Shown here in pieces: positions 7,912-16,652 of a stretch of DNA of 64,000 bases. Source of the DNA: Melghirimyces profundicolus (GTDB taxonomy: Bacteria > Bacillota > Bacilli > Thermoactinomycetales > DSM-45169); assembly GCF_003054245.1 (NCBI RefSeq), contig NZ_QBKR01000006.1:1-64000 (forward strand), read 5' to 3'. The notes beneath the pieces are model-generated. The model did no database searches. It was not told the DNA's origin and saw only the letters and a list, made by a program, of their open reading frames with translations. Each line of letters starts with the position of its first letter. Position 1 is the stretch's first letter. The translations under genes were made by a program, and so were the position numbers.

Positions 7912-9201
7912 TTAACGAACGCTGCAATATTGTTCTTCTTTTCCAATAGTACGGTAGGGACAATCGGCTTGTTCAGCCAGATAAAGAACAGCTTCCCGAT
8001 TTCGTTTGGTCTCCTCGGCGATCCTTTCATCCGGCGGATAGAAGCCGGGGTCAGAGGTTTTGGGGTACATTTCAAAGGTGAAAGAGAAGATATTGTGCTT
8101 ACCGTAGCTCCAATCAAGGAAGTCCCCATCTGTGATATACAAGTCACTGGATTGCTGTGGCGTATAGTTGTTCGATTCCGCCATCGCTTTCCCCATGGCT
8201 TCAAATACTTTGTAGTCATCGGGATCCATATCCTTTGGTGTGTCCTCATAAGTATAACCGTATGGCCAGAGAATCAGCTCACTGTAGGTGTGGAAGGTTA
8301 TCGCTGTTTTAATTTGCTGTTTACCATTGATGACACGGCTATTGATGAAATCGCGCAAACGTGCCGTCTCCGGAGCTGAAAAAGGCTCTGCTCCCCGATA
8401 GGTTCCGCTGGTTGGATCGTCGCTGGAACCGCCGCAACATCCCCACTTGTAGCCGTAGTTTCGGTTCAAATCCGTTCCGATACTCGAATCTACATTGGGT
8501 TGGCGGTTTTTTCGCCACCATAGATAGTTTCCAGTAGATATATCATATTCACTGCCATCCGGATTCAGGCTGAACACGATGTAAATTTCACGATTGTTAA
8601 CAATGTCGGTCACACGAGTATTTTTTTCGTACTCGTCCGTAAAGAGATTGAGAGTATAAAGCGCCATCTCGGGGGTCAAATGTTCACGGGCGTGGTGCTG
8701 GGCCACATATAACACTTCCGGCTCATTCTCATCTTTTCTGACATTATCGCTGATTTTGGCCGCCCAAAGCTGACGCCCTTCGTATGACTTTCCGATGCTG
8801 AACTTTTTTACGATATGAGGATGCTTGGAGGCTACCCGGTTGATTTCTTGAACCATCTCTTTGTAATTATGATAAAGCGAATCTTCCGAGGGAAAATCCT
8901 GGGGACGTTTCGAGACGGTTTCCAATCGGAAACCATTCTCTTTTAACTTTTCCGACTCTTCAGGGGTCGCTGTAATGACCACATAATCATCAGCCACTTC
9001 ATCAATTGAAGCTCCGGAGCGCACGATGGATGTCCGATCTTCCTTGGTTCGGACATTTTTAATTTTATACATTCCCACTGCTTTTGAAGGATTTTCATTT
9101 TGATCCACCGATTGATCCGATTTTCCAAAACCGACTGCTGGGATCAAAGTAACCACCATAACGGAGGTAAGCAGGATGGAAAACCATTTTCTGTTTTTCA
9201 C
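7912..9201 (-). CDS. cpt: Secreted zinc carboxypeptidase (M14), carboxypeptidase T type
   Basis: 429 aa: signal peptide (1-26), pro-region to about residue 101, and mature enzyme probably starting at [12 protein letters not shown]. The M14 zinc site is HHAREH (His170, Glu173), with the third ligand in TFHTYSE and the general base Glu in FTFEMYP. The substrate-binding NRNYGYKWG and the CCGGSS stretch are present. The mature N-terminus, the CCGGSS loop and the ending (ADCPY..IGK) agree closely, from memory, with Thermoactinomyces vulgaris carboxypeptidase T (424 aa), a broad-specificity exopeptidase. The start is GTG after AAAGGGGAC. It is the best single clue to the host group. It is monocistronic with its own terminator. 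Confidence 0.93.
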   Translation of the reverse strand: MKNRKWFSILLTSVMVVTLIPAVGFGKSDQSVDQNENPSKAVGMYKIKNVRTKEDRTSIVRSGASIDEVADDYVVITATPEESEKLKENGFRLETVSKRPQDFPSEDSLYHNYKEMVQEINRVASKHPHIVKKFSIGKSYEGRQLWAAKISDNVRKDENEPEVLYVAQHHAREHLTPEMALYTLNLFTDEYEKNTRVTDIVNNREIYIVFSLNPDGSEYDISTGNYLWWRKNRQPNVDSSIGTDLNRNYGYKWGCCGGSSDDPTSGTYRGAEPFSAPETARLRDFINSRVINGKQQIKTAITFHTYSELILWPYGYTYEDTPKDMDPDDYKVFEAMGKAMAESNNYTPQQSSDLYITDGDFLDWSYGKHNIFSFTFEMYPKTSDPGFYPPDERIAEETKRNREAVLYLAEQADCPYRTIGKEEQYCSVR

Positions 9202-9486
9202 AAATGAATGTCCCCTTTCATTTTTAAACTAGAACGCCCTTTAGTTCAATGAATCGATCAATACAAGTAAAATGTAGGGAGGGATCCGGCCGTAGCGATG
9301 GCAAAAATCTTTGTATACCGTGTATTTCGTAAGGCGTATTTATAATTTCTATAAACAGTCATAAAAATCCTTCTAAATCCTTTTTTGAGATATGGGGCAA
9401 TCCTCTTACAGGTATTCCCGCGCGAGTTGCCTGGGTTTATTTTTCAATTAAATATCAATGTTTTTTATATAACAAAAAAAGAAAGG
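9202..9486. other. Intergenic region upstream of the carboxypeptidase gene
   Basis: AT-richer stretch that must hold the minus-strand promoter of the carboxypeptidase. No further gene seen. Confidence 0.4.
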
Positions 9487-9513
9487 CCCAGCGAGAGTTC
9501 CTGCTGGGCTCTT
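9480..9513 (-). terminator. Intrinsic terminator downstream of the 9.55-9.85 kb remnant
   Basis: Stem GCCCAGC / GCTGGGC with an A-run on the left, which is a T-run on the minus strand. It lies just after the small minus-strand open frame and suggests that frame is what is left of a real transcription unit. Confidence 0.65.
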
Positions 9514-9549
9514 TACATCAAGACAAACAAAACACCTCTTTGGTACTGT

Positions 9550-9852
9550 TCATTTGAACCGAATCAAAATCCCCGCCCTATCATCGAAAACGTTAAATCG
9601 GGGCACTTGAGTACACTTCTGATCCTCCCGATCCTTTTGACAAAGGAATTCCCTCATTTTTCCAAACCTTTCTCCCAATTGTTCGAACCCAGTCCCCCCG
9701 GCCTCCTGCCAAGGATACATTCCGTCTGTTACAAGCAGAAGGAAAGAGAGATCATCGATGGGCAATATTCCTGATTGATTACCGGATATCCCTCCGGTGT
9801 ATTTCCCGGATTCTCCCGTGGTTCCTCGCGGATTGGCTCCGGGAGGCGGGTG
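9550..9852 (-). pseudogene. Possible C-terminal remnant of a PP2C-like phosphatase
   Basis: About 100 open codons after a TAA. Features: DDLSFLLLVTDGMYPW resembles the metal-binding TDG segment of PP2C-type phosphatases, and the end FDDRAGILIRF resembles the final DD(x)TxxLIR strand of that fold. No N-terminal half, no good start codon and no ribosome binding site were found, though a TTG exists at 9763-9765. A terminator lies just downstream. I read it as a 5'-truncated gene; the assignment is weak and rests on two short motifs. Confidence 0.3.
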
Positions 9853-9958
9853 TTAACACAGGTGGTGTTCCTGGGGGGCGCCCATGCATTTGATAGGCTC
9901 TTTGGCCTCTTTACCGGCATCGGATCTCATGAAAAACGGCGGGGAAGGGAGAAACCCT

Positions 9959-10726
9959 TCACTCTTCATAAATCATCTTCACGGTCATGCCCCCGTCGAT
10001 GATGAGGTTGGCGCCGGTGATGAAATCCGATTCCTTCGATGCCAGAAACGCCGCCGCCCGGACGATGTCGTCGGGCCGGCCGACCCTTCCGGCGGGATGT
10101 TGGCGGTGGTCCACCTCCCTTAATTCTTCCGGTTCCCGTGCGTACGTTTTCTGCCACGGGGTAACATCAATCCATCCGGGGCTGACGGCGTTCACCCGGA
10201 TGTCCGGACCCAGGGAGACCGCCAGCGCATGGGTAAACGCCAGTATCCCGCCTTTGGAGGCGGAATAGGATTCAGTGTCCGGTTCGGACATCAGACCCCG
10301 GGTGGACGCGATGTTCAGGATCGCCCCTTGGTCTGTCTTTCTTAAAAGGGGGACGGCATATTTGACACAGAGAAAAGCACCGGTCAGATTGACCCCCAGC
10401 ACCCGGTTCCATTCTTCCAGCGACAGCTCTTCCACCGTTTTTCGAATCATAATGCCCGCATTGTTGCAGAGGAGGTCCAGCTTCCCCTCCCTTGCGTCCA
10501 CTTCCTCCATCCACCGGCGAACCTCTTCTTCCTTCGAGACATCCGCCCGGGTGAACCACACCCGACCTCCTTCCGCACGGAGTTTCTCTTCCCATTCCCG
10601 ACCGGCTTCCGGATCCGTATCGATAAAGTGGACTCCCGCTCCTTTCCGGGAAAAGTACTGAACCAATGCACGGCCGATCCCCTGACCGCCGCCGGTCACC
10701 GCTACCGCCTGATGTTGAAAACGCAT
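9959..10726 (-). CDS. SDR-family oxidoreductase
   Basis: 255 aa classical short-chain dehydrogenase/reductase. It has the cofactor motif TGGGQGIGR near residue 11, NNAG in the core, the catalytic Ser in ASTRG and the Tyr/Lys pair in YSASK. An Asp at the end of beta-2 (FIDTD) suggests NAD rather than NADP. The family's C-terminal GANLIIDGGMT is intact. The start is the ATG of MRFQHQ, preceded by AGGGAGGG. The frame is open further upstream but has no second ribosome site there. Substrate unknown. It stands alone between a phosphatase-like remnant and repeat copy C. Confidence 0.85.
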   Translation of the reverse strand: MRFQHQAVAVTGGGQGIGRALVQYFSRKGAGVHFIDTDPEAGREWEEKLRAEGGRVWFTRADVSKEEEVRRWMEEVDAREGKLDLLCNNAGIMIRKTVEELSLEEWNRVLGVNLTGAFLCVKYAVPLLRKTDQGAILNIASTRGLMSEPDTESYSASKGGILAFTHALAVSLGPDIRVNAVSPGWIDVTPWQKTYAREPEELREVDHRQHPAGRVGRPDDIVRAAAFLASKESDFITGANLIIDGGMTVKMIYEE

Positions 10727-10900
10727 CGAATCCCTCCCTGACGGGATGATTTCGGGAGAAAGCCGGGAGCGCATCCCGGCTTCCTTCTCCATTTTTTTGT
10801 TTTTTCCTCCCGGGGACGTCCGTAAAAATCGCATCGTTGCCCCCGATTCCAGATCTCTTCCCGGAAAGCGTTCCCTATTGCAGGCTTTCTTGGTCAATCT

Positions 10901-11173
10901 AGAAGCGTTGTGAAAAAGTGAGCGGCAGCATTTACCCAAAGCCGCTCCGGCTGCACTCACAGAGTACAAGTCTCGCCTGGGTCGCTTCTCTCCCCGGTCT
11001 CGCTATGCACTCACAGAGCACAAGTCTCGCCTGGGTCGCTTCTCTCCCCGGTCTCGCTATGCCGTCCTGCAGAGATGGTTGCACTGTCCGCTCCGCTGGC
11101 AGGACAGCAAAGTCGCTATTTTGGGTAAACGCTTCCCCTTTTCTCGTAACGAACATTCAATCACAACGCTTCC
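10901..11173 (+). repeat. Copy C of the AGAAGCGTTGTGA repeat family
   Basis: Starts AGAAGCGTTGTGAAAAAGTG and ends TCACAACGCTTCC. It contains the AGCGGCAGCATTTACCCAAAGCCGCT module, two 55-bp units (CACTCACAGAGxACAAG ... CGGTCTCGCTATG), a shortened core (CTGTCCGCTCCGCTGGCAGG) and TTTTGGGTAAACGCTTCCCC. The right arm is of the CTTTTCTCGTAACGAACATTC type, shared with copies B, D and F. Confidence 0.85.
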
Positions 11174-11347
11174 AGGGCATGTTTCGGAAGGTTGTTTTGC
11201 ACCTGATCCTGCCAGTCAGCTTCTCGTAAGGCTCCGGATCTCCTTCGCATCAAACCATCGCAGCCGTTATTTTTCCAATATACCCCACACGGTTTTCGGA
11301 AAAACCGAACCTGCACGGACACCGGTGGTTCGTCATTTTCCCCCAAA

Positions 11348-11374
11348 CAACAAAAGACCCGGCAAACGGGTCTT
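11348..11374 (-). terminator. Intrinsic terminator of azlCD
   Basis: Stem AAGACCCG (11354-11361) / CGGGTCTT (11367-11374), T-rich after it on the minus strand. It begins at the azlD stop codon. Confidence 0.75.
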
Positions 11375-11673
11375 CACCATCCTTTCATTCCCACCACCGT
11401 CAGGATCGCACCGGCGATCACAAAGAGGACATGGAGACGGAAAAACGCCAGAATCGCGGCAACCAATCCTCCGATCAGTCCGACGGAAGGGGTATCCGGT
11501 TCCACCGACAGGATGCCCGGAAAGATGAGAGCCCCCAGAGCGGCAAACGGAATGCTGTTCAGCCAGCGCCGAATCCAGCGGGGCATCTTCCACCGTCCGA
11601 CCAACCAGACGGGCAACCACCGGGGGACCATCGTCACCGCAGACATCCCGAGAAGGATCCACAGAAGGGTCAT
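11374..11673 (-). CDS. azlD: AzlD-like small subunit of a branched-chain amino acid exporter
   Basis: 99 aa, three or four hydrophobic helices, beginning MTLLWILLGMSAVTMVPRW. The PRWLP motif after the first helix is typical of AzlD. The start ATG overlaps the azlC stop by four bases (ATGA), so the two are translationally coupled, and the pair is known to work as a two-component export system for branched-chain amino acids and analogues such as 4-azaleucine. The open frame continues upstream inside azlC, but the overlap and family length (about 100 aa) set the start here. Confidence 0.88.
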   Translation of the reverse strand: MTLLWILLGMSAVTMVPRWLPVWLVGRWKMPRWIRRWLNSIPFAALGALIFPGILSVEPDTPSVGLIGGLVAAILAFFRLHVLFVIAGAILTVVGMKGW

Positions 11674-12368
11674 TCTTCCTCCTCCTTCATCCAAAACGCT
11701 CCCACTATTCCACCGAAGACGGTGGCCAATACAATGGCCCATCCGCTGTCCAACACCTGATTCCATCCCCAGCAAAGGAACATGCTGGCCAGCGCTGTCC
11801 CTCCGGCCCGCCATTCCTCCCGAACCGCCGGAACCAGGAGTCCGATGAACATGGCGTACAGGGCGATGGACATGCTTTCGCTGATGGCGGGGGGAATCAC
11901 CCGGGAAAGGGAATGGCCCAACATCGTTCCGATCACCCAAGCCAACCAGGCACCCAGCATCAGACCGGCCACAAAAAAGCGGGAGGTCCTTTTTCCGTTC
12001 CGGATCCGAAGAGAAGCCACGGCAAAGGTTTCATCGGTGATCCCGGATGCCAGCCCGAGTTTCCAGCGGGCCGGAAGGGTGTGAAGTCGGTTCATCAGGG
12101 ACAGGCTCATTACAAAATGGCGAAAATTGAGCACCAGAGTGGCCAACACCACCTCCATTCCTCCCGCTCCGGCCGCCAGCATGTTGGCGGCCATGAACTG
12201 ACTCGCACCGGCAAACACCAACATGGACATCAAGGTGGTTTGTAATGCGGGGATCCCCGTCTGCTGGGCGATCACACCGAAGGTGACCGCGATCGGCAGA
12301 TAACCGACCATAATCGGCACGGCGGCGGAAAGACCTCCGAGCCAACTCCGTCTTTGTTCCCCTTGCAT
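11670..12368 (-). CDS. azlC: AzlC-like large subunit of a branched-chain amino acid exporter
   Basis: 232 aa with about seven hydrophobic segments. Family features: GYLPIAVTFGVIA in helix 1, FAGASQFMA near residue 50, and LNFRHFVMSLSL, the hallmark AzlC motif, in the middle. It starts at ATG after GGGAGGAAG. Upstream in-frame codons lack a ribosome site and look non-coding. It forms an operon with azlD. In the Bacillus prototype the operon is controlled by AzlB, but no such regulator gene lies nearby here. Confidence 0.9.
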   Translation of the reverse strand: MQGEQRRSWLGGLSAAVPIMVGYLPIAVTFGVIAQQTGIPALQTTLMSMLVFAGASQFMAANMLAAGAGGMEVVLATLVLNFRHFVMSLSLMNRLHTLPARWKLGLASGITDETFAVASLRIRNGKRTSRFFVAGLMLGAWLAWVIGTMLGHSLSRVIPPAISESMSIALYAMFIGLLVPAVREEWRAGGTALASMFLCWGWNQVLDSGWAIVLATVFGGIVGAFWMKEEEE

Positions 12369-12394
12369 GTTTCTTCCTCCCGTCGAGATGTATT

Positions 12395-12418
12395 TAAAAA
12401 AAAGCCCCCTTGTGGGGC
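12395..12418 (-). terminator. Terminator of the ChaB-like gene
   Basis: Short stem GCCCC / GGGGC (12404-12418) followed on the minus strand by eight T. It lies between the ChaB-like gene and azlC and separates the two units. Confidence 0.65.
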
Positions 12419-12492
12419 AGGATCTCGGTACGTCATCCAGTTCCCGCCGAAAGGCCATCCGCCGGGAAAGGATGGGAATTTGATATCACACG

Positions 12493-12732
12493 TCAATTCC
12501 GAGTCCGTCCACTCAGGTCCAGGTCGAACCGAATCCGCCCCGATCGCTTGATGTACTCGTCTTTCAGACGGTCCCAGGCAACCTGGTGGGCAATCGCCTC
12601 CCGCTCGTCCCTTTCCCCGGTGACATGAATCCAGATCATCTGATAAGCCGAAGAATAAATGGATGCAGCCCGTTTGGACAGATGGGCTTTGATACGATCG
12701 TGCAGCTCCAATTCTTCCGGTTCCTGTGACAT
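12493..12732 (-). CDS. ChaB-like small protein
   Basis: 79 aa, all helical by appearance. Residues 11-65 resemble the ChaB domain: LHDRIKAHLSKRAASIYSSAY matches the L..hL..hAq.iyl.af start, and AHQVAWDRLKDEY matches the AhrvAWaavK..Y signature. ChaB was first described as a cation transport regulator, but its molecular role is unsettled. The start ATG follows GGGAGTGAG. The domain call rests on motif memory and is moderately sure. Monocistronic. Confidence 0.65.
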   Translation of the reverse strand: MSQEPEELELHDRIKAHLSKRAASIYSSAYQMIWIHVTGERDEREAIAHQVAWDRLKDEYIKRSGRIRFDLDLSGRTRN

Positions 12733-13001
12733 CCGCTCACTCCCATGTCGATTTCTGGTTGTTTCCGTAATGTTTCCGGGTTACGGCCGAAATCCCGACT
12801 GCAAAACCCGAAAATCCCTCTTCATTAAAACGGATATTGGCCGGGAAGACAAGGCTTAATCGGATAAATACCGCTTTATTTGCAGGAACGATACCCCATC
12901 GGTCAGAGAAGTTCTCCCTGTCGAAAAAATGGCCCGGACAGGGATCCAGGCGGTGAAACTGATGACCACTTCAAGTCTGGAGGCGTCGCACGAAGACACT
13001 C

Positions 13002-13419
13002 AGCGTTGTGAAAAAGTGAACGGCAGCATTTACCCAAAGCCGCTCCGGCTGCACTCACAGAGCACAAGTCGCGCCGGGGGTCGCTTCACTCCCCGGTCTC
13101 GCTATGCACTCACAGAGCACAAGTCTCGCCTGGGGTCGCTTGCGCTCCCCGGTCTCGCTATGCACTCACAGAGCACAAGTCGCGCCGGGGTCGCTTGCGC
13201 TCCTCGGTCTCGCTATGCTGTCCTGCAGAGATGGATACACGGTCCGCTCCGTATCTTCCTGCTGCGGGCAGGGGCAAATGCCTGCGGATGCATCACAGAG
13301 AAGCTTTTGCCCCTGAATGCCCTGGCCGGCTGATTCTCCGCTGGGCAGGACAACAAAGTCGCTATTTTGGGTAAACGCTTCCCCTTTTCTCGAAACGAAC
13401 ATGAAACCACAACGCTTCT
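13002..13419 (+). repeat. Copy D of the AGAAGCGTTGTGA repeat family (longest)
   Basis: 418 bases from AGCGTTGTGAAAAAGTG to CCACAACGCTTCT. It has the left module with ATTTACCCAAAG, three 55-bp units (two have GTCGCGCCGGGG instead of GTCTCGCCTGGGG), the full core with CTGCTGCGGGCAGGGGC and TTTGCCCCTGAATGCCCTG, and TTTTGGGTAAACGCTTCCCC. It is the most complete copy and the best query for finding others. It starts 270 bases upstream of the ChaB-like gene and ends 14 bases after the methyltransferase stop. Confidence 0.88.
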
Positions 13420-13432
13420 CGGGCAACCGGTT

Positions 13433-14029
13433 TCAGTTTTCATTGGTTTTCATCCACCGGGGGAGAAAGCGACCCCGGTTTTCCATCTCTTCCCGGTAAG
13501 GGGTCACCTGGGTCAAGACCCGCTCCTCCGCCGGAATCCGTACCTTGAGAAGAATCCACAAATTGAGGACGGTGAAAACGGCCGCCGAGACAAAGGCACC
13601 GAAGACCAGCGGAAGGGTCAGAAGCTCGGTGACCACTACCACATAATTGGGGTGGCGCAGATAGCGGTAAGGGCCGCGGACCACCGGCCGGTGGCCGGGG
13701 GCCACCATCACCCGGGTGTTCCAGTAGGGGCCGAGAGAGCGAATGCACCAGACCCTGAGACCCTGGGCCGCGAGAAACAGAGCGAAGGGAGCCGGCCACC
13801 AAGAAGGAGGGACCGCTTTAAATACCGCTACTTCCAGGGCGAGACCGACCAGGAAGAAGAGATGGACCCCGACCAGAAGAGGATAATGCTTCCGGCCCAC
13901 TTCATACCCGCCCTGGCGCCGGATCCAGCGGGCATGTCTCCGTGCGATGGCAAGCTCCGCCCCCCGCTGGAGGATCAGGATGGCAAAAGCTGCTGCAAAC
14001 CAACCGTTCAATCCCACCAACTCTCTCAC
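13433..14029 (-). CDS. Isoprenylcysteine carboxyl methyltransferase (ICMT) family membrane protein
   Basis: 198 aa, four or five membrane helices. The family signature is GPYRYLRHPNY near residue 122, with the partner E..L and the late EERVL, typical of ICMT/phospholipid methyltransferase proteins that use S-adenosylmethionine. The start is GTG overlapping the type III PKS stop (GTGA), so the two are coupled. In Bacillus subtilis the equivalent pair bpsA-bpsB makes triketide and tetraketide alkylpyrones and methylates them to alkylpyrone methyl ethers; the same role is inferred here. A second GTG lies one codon upstream. Confidence 0.82.
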   Translation of the reverse strand: MRELVGLNGWFAAAFAILILQRGAELAIARRHARWIRRQGGYEVGRKHYPLLVGVHLFFLVGLALEVAVFKAVPPSWWPAPFALFLAAQGLRVWCIRSLGPYWNTRVMVAPGHRPVVRGPYRYLRHPNYVVVVTELLTLPLVFGAFVSAAVFTVLNLWILLKVRIPAEERVLTQVTPYREEMENRGRFLPRWMKTNEN

Positions 14030-15090
14030 CACCCGATCAGGATCAATTCGGAACTGAACCCGGGTCCCAAGGCCGTCAACAAGCCGTATTCCCCCGGCTG
14101 ATGCCGTTCCTTCAGTTCCCTTTCCAGGACAAACAACACCGTCGCCGAAGACATATTTCCGTACTCCCCGAGAACCCTTCGGGAATGAGTCAAGGCTTCC
14201 CCGGAAAGGTCCAGGGCTTTCTCGTAGGCCGCCAACACTTTGGCTCCGCCGGGATGCGCGATGAAACGACGGATCCGGTCCAGGGAGATCCCGGTCCGAC
14301 TCAGGAATTCTTCCACCGCCGGCAGGATTCCCTTCCGGACGATGGCGGGGATATCCCGGGAAAAAATCACTTTTAACCCGTCGTCGGTCACGTCCCATCC
14401 CATCACGTCTTCCGAGTCGGGCCAGGTGGTGCTCATCGTGTCCAACACACGGGGCAGCGGACCGGACAGATGATCCACGGAAACTTCATCCCCTGTCAGC
14501 AAAACGGCGGCCGCCCCGTCGGCAAAGAGCGAAGAGGCCACCAAGTTGCTTTTGGAACGGTCGTTGGGACGGAAGGTCAAACTGCACAGTTCCACTGCCA
14601 AAAGGACCACCCGGCTTTCCGGAAACGCCCGGGTATACTCATATGCCCGCGCCAAACCAGAGGCTCCCCCCGCACATCCCAGTCCCCATACGGGAGTGCG
14701 TTTGACATGGCGGTTCAACCCGAGGCGGTTGACCAGCCGGGCATCGATACTCGGGGTGGCCAGTCCGGAGGTGGAAACAAAAAAAAGATGGTCCACCTCC
14801 GCCGGCGAAAGACTGACAGGTTCCAAACATCGACGCACCGCTTCTTCCCCCAGCCGGCATGCCGTTTCCGTATAAGCCCGGTTCCGTTCGGAGAACCCCC
14901 GGTCCTGTTCAAACCACTGCCGGGGCCGGCTCAACCGCCGGGTCTGAATTTCAGCATTGTCAAAAACAGGCAAATAGCGGTCGAAATTCCGGAATGAATC
15001 CTTAAACAGGCGTGTGGCAAACGCTCTCGCTTCCTGCTGTTCCAGGATGTGTTCCGGGACCGCCGTCCCTACGGACACGATCCGCGGCAT
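14026..15090 (-). CDS. Type III polyketide synthase (BpsA-like)
   Basis: 354 aa chalcone-synthase-fold enzyme. The catalytic triad is visible: Cys139 in WGLGCAGGASG, His in FIAHPGG near residue 275 and Asn in YGNMSSAT near residue 308. The late ALGPGFS loop is also present. Such enzymes extend acyl-CoA starters with malonyl-CoA, and the Bacillus homologue makes alkylpyrones. The start is the ATG of MPRIVSVG after GGAGGGA; an upstream in-frame ATG lacks a ribosome site. It is coupled to the downstream ICMT-like methyltransferase. The product identity is inferred only. Confidence 0.88.
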   Translation of the reverse strand: MPRIVSVGTAVPEHILEQQEARAFATRLFKDSFRNFDRYLPVFDNAEIQTRRLSRPRQWFEQDRGFSERNRAYTETACRLGEEAVRRCLEPVSLSPAEVDHLFFVSTSGLATPSIDARLVNRLGLNRHVKRTPVWGLGCAGGASGLARAYEYTRAFPESRVVLLAVELCSLTFRPNDRSKSNLVASSLFADGAAAVLLTGDEVSVDHLSGPLPRVLDTMSTTWPDSEDVMGWDVTDDGLKVIFSRDIPAIVRKGILPAVEEFLSRTGISLDRIRRFIAHPGGAKVLAAYEKALDLSGEALTHSRRVLGEYGNMSSATVLFVLERELKERHQPGEYGLLTALGPGFSSELILIGW

Positions 15091-15223
15091 GGGACAGTCC
15101 CTCCATCCTTGCGGTCGGCCTTCCCGCAATCTTTCCGTTAGTCTGCTCCTCTCTTTTGGAAATATACACCAATGAGGAGGGGTTACAAGAGCCTGCTCCA
15201 ACACCCACTCACCGGATCATCAA

Positions 15224-15258
15224 CCGTTCTGTTTTTTGTGGATCAAAAAACAGAGCGG
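15224..15258. promoter_or_regulatory. Long symmetric hairpin in the region upstream of the type III PKS
   Basis: CTGTTTTTTG (15229-15238) pairs perfectly with CAAAAAACAG (15244-15253) around a 5-base loop, and CCGTT/AGCGG extends it with one mismatch. The arms hold T6/A6 runs, so it is unlike an ordinary GC stem. It may be an operator or a leader structure. The rest of 15091-15437 (about 350 bases) holds the PKS promoter region and the coaA 3' flank and shows no gene. Confidence 0.4.
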
Positions 15259-15437
15259 CCCCGCCGGTGCTCAAACGGCGGAGCCTGAATTTGGGGTGAG
15301 GAGCATTCCCGTCTGTTCCCTGGAACCCAACCCATGAAACCTGACATCAGCTGAATGCTCCGATCTCCTTTTCCCCTTTTTTAACCGGATTGAAACAGCC
15401 AACCGACAAGGACCCTCTCTTCGCTCCCCTTCAGGGA

Positions 15438-16385
15438 TTACATCCGTCGAAGACGCACCTCCCGGACCGAGTGGTCGGATCCTTTGGTCAGAATCAGACG
15501 GGCCCGCTCCCGGGTGGGAAGGATGTTTTCCTTCAGGTTGGGCCGGTTGATCTCCCGCCAGATTTCCTTCGCCGTCCGTTCCGCTTCCTCCCGGGTCAGA
15601 CCGGCATAGCGGTGGAAATACGAGGCCGGATTGCGAAATGCGGTGCGGCGGAGGACCTGAAAGCGCTCCACATACCAGCGGGCAATGTCTTCTTCCCGAG
15701 CGTCCACAAAGATGGAGAAATCGATGAAATCAGAGACAAAGAGACAGGGGGAAGACAATCGGTCCATGCGGTTGCTCTGCAAAATGTTCAATCCTTCGAC
15801 GATCAGGATATCGGGGCGACGGACCCTCTGCATTCGGTCGGGGAGAATATCGTAGGCGAGGTGGGAATAGACCGGCGCAGTCACTTCTTCCCGTCCGGAT
15901 TTCAGTTCCGCCAGAAACCGGATCAACCGCCGGGTGTCATAGCTCTCGGGGAATCCTTTCCGCTTCATCAGCCCCCGTTCTTCCAACACACGATTGGGAT
16001 AGAGGAAACCGTCCGTGGTCACCAGGTCCACCCTGGGATGGCCGGGCCACCTCCGCAACAAAGCCTGCAGAACGCGGGCGGTGGTGCTCTTCCCCACCGC
16101 AACGCTTCCGGCGATCCCAATGACGAAGGGGACACTGGGATTCAGGTCTCCCAGAAACAACCCGGTGGTTTCAGACATCTTCCGGTTGCCCGTCACCACC
16201 AGGTTCAACAGTCGGGAAAGGGGAAGATAAATCTCCGAAGCTTCTTCCACGGAGAGATTTTCGTTGATTCCTCTGAGTCTTTCCAGCTCCTCTCCGGACA
16301 AGGGCATCGGAACCGAGGCCCTCAGCTTCTTCCATTGCTGCCGGTCAAAGATGAGATAAGGTGAGATGTCTTCCTGCGTTGCCAT
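15438..16385 (-). CDS. coaA: Pantothenate kinase, type I (CoaA)
   Basis: 315 aa. It phosphorylates pantothenate, the first and regulated step of coenzyme A synthesis, in the cytoplasm. Walker A is [12 protein letters not shown] at residues 90-101. The family motifs [15 protein letters not shown] and [10 protein letters not shown] are intact, as is DFSIFVDA in the core. The length is normal for CoaA (about 315). The start is the ATG of MATQED because AGGGGGG precedes it; an in-frame ATG six codons earlier overlaps that ribosome site. Type I enzymes are feedback-inhibited by CoA. Monocistronic. Confidence 0.95.
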   Translation of the reverse strand: MATQEDISPYLIFDRQQWKKLRASVPMPLSGEELERLRGINENLSVEEASEIYLPLSRLLNLVVTGNRKMSETTGLFLGDLNPSVPFVIGIAGSVAVGKSTTARVLQALLRRWPGHPRVDLVTTDGFLYPNRVLEERGLMKRKGFPESYDTRRLIRFLAELKSGREEVTAPVYSHLAYDILPDRMQRVRRPDILIVEGLNILQSNRMDRLSSPCLFVSDFIDFSIFVDAREEDIARWYVERFQVLRRTAFRNPASYFHRYAGLTREEAERTAKEIWREINRPNLKENILPTRERARLILTKGSDHSVREVRLRRM

Positions 16386-16652
16386 GGGCTTCCCCCCTTT
16401 CATCCGGACACCTCCGCCGGAATTTGAGAGATGAAGAATGAATACTCCGTCTCTTACTATGACACAACCCCCGCCGCCCTTTCCACTCCGAAATCCCCGC
16501 CGGCTGCTCCCCTTCCCTTATGCCTCCAAAAGGAGTATAATATCACTCCCACCGAAGGTCTCTGCGCTCCACCGCCCCCCATCCCGCATGATGAGAAGAG
16601 ATGTGAAGTCCTTTGCCGGCAAAGGACCATCCCGATTACCCCGCTGAAGTGA
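16386..16652. other. Intergenic region between coaA and the helD remnant
   Basis: Holds the coaA promoter on the minus strand. A TATAAT-like box on the plus strand near 16535 (AGGAGTATAATATC) might once have served helD. No coding frame for the missing helD N-terminus was recognised. Confidence 0.35.
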
